A stretch of 64,000 nucleotides of DNA from positions 186,001 to 250,000 of the forward strand of contig NZ_LZKL01000016.1 in the NCBI RefSeq assembly GCF_001668725.1, read 5' to 3'. Numbering within the stretch: position 1 is the first letter of the stretch; each line of letters opens with the position of its first letter. Source of the DNA: Mycobacterium sp. E787 (GTDB lineage Bacteria > Actinomycetota > Actinomycetes > Mycobacteriales > Mycobacteriaceae). Of this stretch, positions 48,301 to 57,300 are shown in pieces. The notes under the pieces are model-generated. The model had not been told where the DNA came from. It ran no database searches and was given only the letters and a program-made list of their open reading frames with translations. The position numbers and the translations under genes were made by a program.

Positions 48301-51300
48301 GGGTGCCTCGCCCGACTCGGACGGATCGGCGACTGCGAGGTCGCGCTGGACGACGCCCTGACCGCGGCCCGGCGCGCGCGCGAACACCGACGGGTGAACA
48401 ACGTGCTGGCCAACGCTCCCCTCGCGGCGCTGTGGGGACCCAATCCGGTTCCGCGCGCCGGCGGTCGGTGCCTTGACGTGGTGCGGCTGCTGCGAATCAC
48501 CACCGATTCGCCCGCGGTCGAGGCGACATCGACACGATGCCAGGCCGTGCTGGAGGCGTTCCGCGGCCGCGCCGCGGCCGCCCGGCGGATGATCGACTCG
48601 GCCCGGCGCACCGTCACCGAGCTCGGCCTGCGTCACGCCCTGCTCGAGGTCGAGCAGTTCGCCGGCATCGTCGAGCTGGTCGTCGATGAACCCGCCGCGG
48701 CCGAGCCGCATCTGCGCAAGGCTTACAACGGATTTCGACGCATGGGCCTCGACGCCGACACCGCCGAGACCGCCGCGCTGCTGGGCCGTGCGTGCCTGGC
48801 GCTCGACCGGAATGCCGAGGCCGACGAATTGTGCGCCGAGAGCGAGTGTCTCGCCGGACACGCGCTCAAGCCGTCGATCGCCTGGCGCACGCTGCGGGCG
48901 CAGCTGCTGTCGCGTGCTGGCGATCACGGCACGGCTCGGCGGGTCGCCGAGGACGCCGTCAGCCTGGCCGAACGCACGGACGCCTTGGTTGACCACGGCG
49001 ACGCATGTGCCACGCTGGCAACGGTTCTGGGAGCCGCCGGTGATGTCGCCGGAGCGCGGGCCGCAGCCGAGCGGGCGGTCGGTTTGTACGAGCGAAAAGG
49101 CGCTGCGGCACTTGCGGAAAGGGCGCGCAGCAATCTCGGTAAGCGCGCCGCGCCTTCCGCCGCGACGGCCCCTGAAGCCCCCGCCGTGGAACTCGACAAC
49201 GCATGCGTGCGGACGGGTGAGCGCGTTCTCGCTGCGATTAATCGCCAGGATTGGGACGAAATCGAACAGCTGTTTTCAGTCCACGCACTTATCGAGAGTC
49301 GCCGGAAGATAGTCGGATTCACGCAGACCGACTTGTCATCGGACTGGGTGCGAGCGAACAGGCCCATTGTCGAGGCGGGCGACATGCGGATGAACCAAGT
49401 GGTGATCGCGGTGCGGGGCGAGCGCCTGGCTCTCTCTCGACTGAAGGTGGGCGGCGCCGATGTAAGCCCCGGAGCGCCGTATGACGAATTCCTGAGCCTG
49501 TACGGCATCGACGAGGAAGGTCGAGCAGCGCTGCAGGTGTGGTTCGACCTCGACGACATCGACGCCGCGCTCGCCGAACTCGACGCGCAGCAAGCTCGAT
49601 TCGAGCAACAGCACCCACCCGCGCATCGGCTGGAGAACGCCGCGACTCGTACCGATGACCGAGCGTTCGCACTGTTTGTCGAGAGCCGTTGGGATGAACT
49701 CTCCGCGCTCTATGCCGACAACATGCGACATGAAGACCGGCGGCAAGGACTGCGCCGCTTAGGCACCGGCCGGGCCACACAGATGAGCAACGTCCGCGCG
49801 ATTGCGGCGTCAGGGGACGTCAAAATTGCGATGACGCCTCTTGCCCTGAGGGGTGACCGTCTCAGCCTCAGCCACATGAGATTCGAGCTACGCGACCCAC
49901 AACCCGACGCGTTCAAAGTCGACATACTGCAGATTACCGAGGTCGACGACGGCGGGGTGATGGTCGCACAAACCCTGTTCGACATCGACGACTTCGACGC
50001 TGCCATTGCCGAACTCGACGCGCGTTACCTCGCCGGCGAAGCTGCCGCGGACGAGCAAACGTGGTCAATCATCGCGGGTAGTTATGCGGCGCTCAACCGG
50101 CGCGAGCCGCCGCTGACCACGCCGGACTGTGTGAACCTCGATCACCGGCAGGAGACAGGGTTCGGGCCGGGTGATTTGAACGCATACATTCGTGCCGGCT
50201 TGGACCTCGACCCAGACATCAAAATCTACGTCGAGAAGGTGCACCGGCTGAACGGCCCCGGAGCAGTCATCACTTACGCGGCACGCGAGACCACGCAAGG
50301 TGGCTTCAACGCGGAGTGGCGAGGGATCGCTGTGTTCACGGTCGACCGCGACCTGATCAACCGCTGCGAGGTATTCGATGAGGCCGACATCGACGCCGCT
50401 ATGGCTCGGTTCGATCTACTGAGCCGTCCGGCGCGACGGCTGGAAAACGCAGCGAGCCAAGTCACTGAACGCTTGCTGACGTGTTTTACAACCCGCGACT
50501 GGGACCTGTTCGCCAGAACTTTGGCCGGCAATATTTCAACCGACGATCGTCGTAGGGTCGTGAATGCCGGCGTCCGGCAGGACCGCGATGCTGAACTCAA
50601 AGATTTCCGGTCGGCCGCGGACCTAGGGGTCGCGAACGCGACATCAGATGTCATTGCGACCCGTGGGGAGCGACTTGTCCTCACAAGTCTGCGATTATCG
50701 CGTAGCGAAGGGGAAGACGAGGGCTTCCACGTCGACCTGTTGTGGCTAATCGAGATCGACGCCGACAAAAAGATCGCGGCCTGGGTCACATTCGACCTCG
50801 ACGACTTCGGGGCCGCAATCACCGAACTTGATGCCCGATACCTCGCTGGCGAAGCAGCCGCCCATTCTCACATCTGGGCCGCCGCGCTCGAGGCCTACGC
50901 CGCAATCAACCGGCGCGAACTCCCCGCCCTGACACCGAACTTCGCCAGCATCGACCATCGGCGAGGTACAGCTTTCGCACCAGGTGAGTTAATCGAATAT
51001 CTCCGTGCCGGCTGGGATCTCGACCAAGGCATGCATTTCTACATCGAGGCCGTGCATCGGCTGAGTGATCTCGGACTAGTCGTCACACACACTGGACGCG
51101 GGACCTCACGCGAGGGCTTCGATGCCGAGTGGCGAGAGGTTGCGCTTTTAACCGCCAGCGGTGACGCGGGCAGCCGCTACGAGGTATTCGAGGAGGCAGA
51201 CCTCGACGCCGCGATCGCGAGGTTCGATCAACTGAGCCGGCCGGCGCCACGGCTGAAAAACGCGGCCAGCCAAGTGGCAGAGTGTTTTCTGGCGCACTTC

Positions 51301-54300
51301 TCGACAGGCGACTGGGACGCGATGGCCAAGCTACTGGCCGACATCTACAACCTCGATGATCGCCGTCGGGTGGTGGGAGCGGGAGTCCGGCATGGTCGAG
51401 AAGCCCAGATCGTGGACTTGCGGGCTATCGCCGAAGTGTGGATCACGAATGTTACGCCGACCGTCATAGCAATCCGTGGGGAGCGCCTTGTCCTCATGCG
51501 TGTTCGCCATTCGGACAACGATCAACAGTCCGACGCGTTCCACACCGATGCGCTGGTCGTCGGCGAGATCAACGACGACGAGCTGATCGTCGCGGCAATA
51601 TCATTCGACCTCGACGACATTGACGCCGCCTTCGAGGAACTCGATGCGCGATACCTCGCCGGCGAAGCGGCCGCCCACGCGCGCACGTGGTCGGTGATCA
51701 GGGATGGCTACGCCGCGCTTAACCGACACGAACTTCCCCCGACCGCTGCGACCGGAGCGAGTATCGACCACCGGCGAGGGCGAGCATTCGCGCCCGGTGA
51801 TTTAGCCCCGTATATCCGCGCGACGTGGGACTTGACGCCGAACGCCAGAATTTACGTCGAGGCCGTGCACCGGCTGAGCAACCTGGGAGCCGTCGTCACC
51901 CACGCATCGCATGGCGCTTCAACACAGGGCTTCGACGCCGAGTGGCGCGAGGTCACACTCGTAACAGTCGACGGCGCAGTGATCAACCGGGGCGAAATGT
52001 TCGACGAGGAAGATGTCGACGCCGCGATCGCGAGGTTCGATCAATTGAGCCGGCCGGCGCCACGGCTCGAAAATGCGGCAACGCGCGTATTCGAGCGCTA
52101 CCAGTCGCATCTCGCAGCCCGTGACTGGGAGGCCATCGCTGCCACGGTGGGCGACCACTCCTACACCGACGATCGCCGGCGGGTGGTGAACGCCGGAATC
52201 CGGCATGCTCCAGATGCAGTCGACGATTTGCGTGCGCTCACGGACGTCGGCTTCAGGTTAACGATGGTGGGCGTCGTGGCGACCCGCGGCGAGCGCCTCG
52301 CCCTTACGCACGTCCGCGGATCCGGCCAAGGCCCCGGAGCGATCGAAAACGAGGCGCTCAACGTCGTCGAGATCGACGCCGACGAGCGGTTCGCGGCGGT
52401 CGTCGTTTTTGATCTCGAGGACTTCGACGCCGCCATCGCCGAACTCGACGCGCGCTACCTCAATGGCGAAGCTGCCCCGCACGCACGCGTTTGGTCCGTC
52501 ATTACGCGGGCCTACGCCGCGCTCAATCGGCGCGAACTGCCTCCTACGACGCCAGATTGGGTGAACATCGACCACCGCCGAGGCACCTCGTTTGGCTTCG
52601 GTGAAATGCCCGCGTTACTCGATGCCGCATGGAATTTCACCACCGATCTGAGCCACTCCATCACAGCTGTGCATCGGCTGAATGATCTTGGAGCGGTAAT
52701 TACCAACACGTCGCACGAGACGTCACAAGAGGGCTTCGACGCCGAATGGCGGGTGATCACCGTCGGGATGGTGGAAGGTGGATTGCTCAACCGCTGCGAG
52801 ATATTCGACGCGGCAGACTTAGATGCCGCTCTCGCGCGCTTCGAAGAATTGAGCTCGCAGATAAGGCGCTTAGAAAACGCGGCGAGCCAGGCCTACGAGC
52901 GCTTCCGGACGTACTTCGCCGCGCGCGACTGGGTCGCGATGTCGGAACTGCTGACCTCAGACACGTCTGTCGACGACCATCGACGAGTCGTCAATGCGGA
53001 AATCCGACGCGGTCGGGATGTCGAGATAGCGAACATGCGGGCCTTCGCCGACATTGGGGCGAGGAGAAGTGTTGCGACGGTCCTCGCGACTCGAGGCGAA
53101 CGCCTTGTCCTGTGCCGGACGTGTGTCTCGGGCGAGGACAACCAGGCTGGCGAGTTCCGCATCGAAATGCTCGTTATCGTCGAAACCTCTGCCGACAAGC
53201 GGATCCTGGCACGCGTGGCTTACGACCCAGACGACATCGACGCCGCCTTCGCGGAACTCGACGCGCGGTACCTCGCCGGCGAAGCCGCCGCCCACGCGCA
53301 TACATGGTCGATTGTTTCGGCGGCTTATGCCGCGATGAACCGGCACGAGCTTTTTGCAACGACGCCGGATTGGGCAAACGTCGATCACCGACGGCCCACG
53401 ATAATTGAGGAGGGCGGGCTGAATGCATCCCTCCTGTCGCTGTGGAAGCTGGTGCCCGACATCACCTTCCGCATCATCGCCGTGCATCGATTGACGGATC
53501 TCGGAGCTGTCTGCACCCACACGGCGGATGGTGTCTCGGAAGACGGCTACGGTGCCGAGTGGCACGGAATCGAAGTCATGACTGTCGAACGCGATCTCAT
53601 CAACCGCTGTGAGATTTTCGACGAAGCGGACCTCGACACCGCCATCGCGCGGTTCGAGGAGCTGCACCCACCAATACCACCTTTGGAGAACACGGCAAGC
53701 CAAGTCGGCGAGTGCTTTCTGGCGCACTTCGCGGTCCGTAACTGGGAAGCTATGGAGTCATTACTCGCCGCCGACGTGTGCACATACGATCGTCGTCGGG
53801 TCGTAAACGACGGTATCCGACGCGGTCGAGATGTCGAGATGGTGAACTGGCGAGCCACGGCTGAAGTCTGGCTCCGACAGGTGAAGTCGACGGTAATTGC
53901 CACCCGCGGAACCTATCTTGCACTTTTCACTATGGTTTTCACGGCAAAAGGCCAGCCACCTGCAGCCTTCTCCGCTGAGGCGCTCGTCATCATCGAGGTT
54001 AACGACGAGGGGCGAATCGCGACGAGTGTCGTGTTCGACATCGACGACAACGACGCTGCATTCGAGGAGCTTGATCGTCGATACCTCGCCGCCGAAGCGG
54101 CACCGCATACACGCGTCTGGCAAAGCACCTTGGACATCGTGCGCGAGCTCAACCGCCACGAATCGGGTCCGATGATCAAGCGACTGGCCTACACCGATCA
54201 TCGGCGAGTCCCGTTCGCAGACGGGGACTATGGGCGTGCGGTCGAGGAGCTGTGGCTTCTCGTTCCTGATGCGCGCTACTGGGTGCGGGCTGTACACGCT

Positions 54301-57300
54301 CTGGACGCCCGCGGCGTCGTTGCCAGCCTGGTCATCGAAGGCACCGACACGCATGGGAATGAATTGCAATGGGGCCGCGCTTTTTTCCTCGATCCCGACG
54401 AGCCGCGATTGGAGATCTACGAAGACAGCGATGTCGACGCCGCCATCGCCCGATTCGAGGAGCCGCAACGGCAGGAACCACTACTTGAAAACACGGCAAG
54501 CCAGATCGGCGAGCGCTTTCTGGCGCGTTTCGCAGCGGCTGACTGGGACGCCATGGCTGAGCTACTGGCCGACGACTTCTCCAACGACGATCGGCGTCGG
54601 GTGGTAGGCGTAGGAGTCCGAAATGGTCGAGGCGCCCAGATGGCGGACATGCGGACGATCGCCGACCTCTTCAGCACGACGGTGACGACGACCACGATCG
54701 CGATCCGAGGGGCAAACCTTGCCCTGATGCATCTCCGCTTCTCCGCGCGCGATCACGCGTCTGATGCATTTGTTCTCGAAACGGTCTGCGTCCTTGAAAT
54801 TAACTCCGACCAGCGAATCTTCGCAGCGGTCTTCTTCGACGTCGACGGCCTTGATGCAGCCTTCGAGGAACTCGATCGTCGATACCTCGCCGGCGAAGCG
54901 GCCCCGTATGCGCGCGTGTGGAAATCCGGAATGGACACGGTCGCGGAGCTAAACCGCCATGAGCCGGGACCCAGGATGAGGCAACTCACGTACGTCGATC
55001 ATCGACGGGTCCCCTTCGCATCGGGCGAGGACTTCGGCCGAGGGGTCGAGGAGCTGTGGGAGCTCGTGCCTGACGCTCACTATCGGGTGACATGTGCGCA
55101 CGCTCTCGACAGCCGCGGCACTGTTGTCACGTTCGTTATCGAAGGCACCGATAAGCATGGCAACAAATTGCAATGGCGTCGCATCCTTCTCTTCGACTCC
55201 GAAGCGCCGCGCTTGGAGGTGTACGAGGAAGAGGACCTCGACGCCGCGCTCGCAAGATTTGAGGAGCTGCGACCAGAGTCGCGGCGGCTTGAAAACGCGG
55301 CGACCCGAGTAGACGAACGCTTTTGGAATTGCTACGCGGCCCGCGACTGGGATGCCATGGCAGAGATCCTCACCGATGACCTCTGCACAGACGATCGGCG
55401 TCGAGTCGTCAACGCCGGCCTCCGACACGGTCGGGACGACCACATCGCGGAAATGCGAGCCGTCGCCGAAATGAGCACTCAGGGCATCGGGTCAACCGTC
55501 CTCGCCACTCGCGGGGAACGCCTCGCCCTCACTCATGTTCGCGTGATCACCCACGGATTGCGGCCGGAAGAGGTCAGCGCCGATGTGCTCAACATCGTCG
55601 AGATTGGAGCTGGCAATCGCATTGTGGCGCGGATCGGGTTCGATATCGACGACATCGACGCCGCGTTCGAAGAACTCGACGCCCGGTACCTCGCGGGTGA
55701 AGCAGCTGCTTACTCGCAGACGTGGACGGCCATGACGCAGGTCCAAACCGTGTACAACCGGCATGAATTCCCTCGGACGACGAAGGACTGCGTCAACATC
55801 GATCATCGCCGTGGCAGAGCGTTCTCGCCCGACGACGTGATCCCTTTTCTACGCGCCAGCTTTGACGTCGTCCCCAACCTCAAGGGTCACATCGAAGCTG
55901 TGCATCGGCTGAGCAACTCCGGGGCGGTCGTCACAGAGGTGATGACTGGCACCTCACAGGAGGGCTTCGATGCCGAGTGGCGCGAGATCGGCCTTTTCGC
56001 ATTTGACGGCGATCTGGTCTGCCGATTCGAGCTTTTCGACGAGACGGACCTCGATGCCGCGCTCGCCCGTTTTGAGGAACTGCGCCGGCAGGCGGCGCGG
56101 CTCAAGAACGCGGCAAGCCAAGTGAACGAACACTTTTTCAGCTGCTATGCGGCTCGCGACTGGGCCGCGATGGCCCAGTTACTCGCCGACGACATCTCAA
56201 CGGACGATCGCCGTGAGGTCGTAAACGCCGGGGTCCTACACGGTCGAGGTGTCCATATCGAGAACATGCGAGCGGTCGCCGAGTTCGGAGCGAATATGAC
56301 GGTTGTTGTGATCGCAACGCGCGGGGCGCGCCTAGCCCTAACTCGTATCTGTTCGGCGAACGTCGACCTGGGCGCCGGAGAATTCCTCAGCGAGCTGCTC
56401 TACATCCTCGAGATCGACGCTGACCACCGAATTACGGCGGGCGTCTTCCTCGACGCCAACGACATTGACGCCGCCTTCGAGGAACTCGACGCGCGGTACC
56501 GCTCCGGCGAAGCGGCGGCCCACGCGCATACCTGGTCGGTGATTTCAGGGGCCTATCCCAGCGTAAATCGGCACGAACTTCCCGCGCCGACGACCCAGGC
56601 TCCGGTTTACATCGATCATCGACCGCTCGTCTCGGTCGAGGGGGTCGATCTCGCCGCATCTGTTCGTGCCATGTTGGACCTCACTTCGGAGGTCTGCGTC
56701 TATATCGAAGCTGTGCACCGGCTGACCGAACTCGGAGCCGTCGTCACACAGGTGGTTAAGGGGACCTGGCAAGAGGGCTCTGACGCGGAGTTGCGGATGA
56801 TCGCCCTGTTCACCGTCGAGGGCGACTTCCTCGGCCGCTGCGAGATCTTCGACGAGCGGGACCTGGACGCCGCACTCACCCGCTTTGACGGATTGCAGCC
56901 ACCAAACCGCCGATTGGACAATTCCGCAAGCCGACTGGCCGAAATCTTCTTCGCGTGTGTCGAGTCTCACGAGTGGGACGCGATGGCCGAGATCGTCGCG
57001 GACAACAGTTTCTTCGCGGACCGCCGGCACGTGGTAAATCTCGGGGTATGGCACGGTCGCGACCTCGCGATCGCAAACATGCGAGTCCTCCACGAGATTG
57101 AGGCGAGCGTGACGTTGACCGTCATCGCGACCCGCGGCGAGCGCCTCGCACTCACCCGTGTCTATTCCTTGAATCGCGATCTTCGGCACGGCGAGTTCGA
57201 CGTCGAGCTGCTCAGTATCGTCGAGGCAGACGCTGACAACCGGATCGCGACGCTAATAACATTCGATCCCAACGACATTGACGCTGCGTTCGCGGAACTC

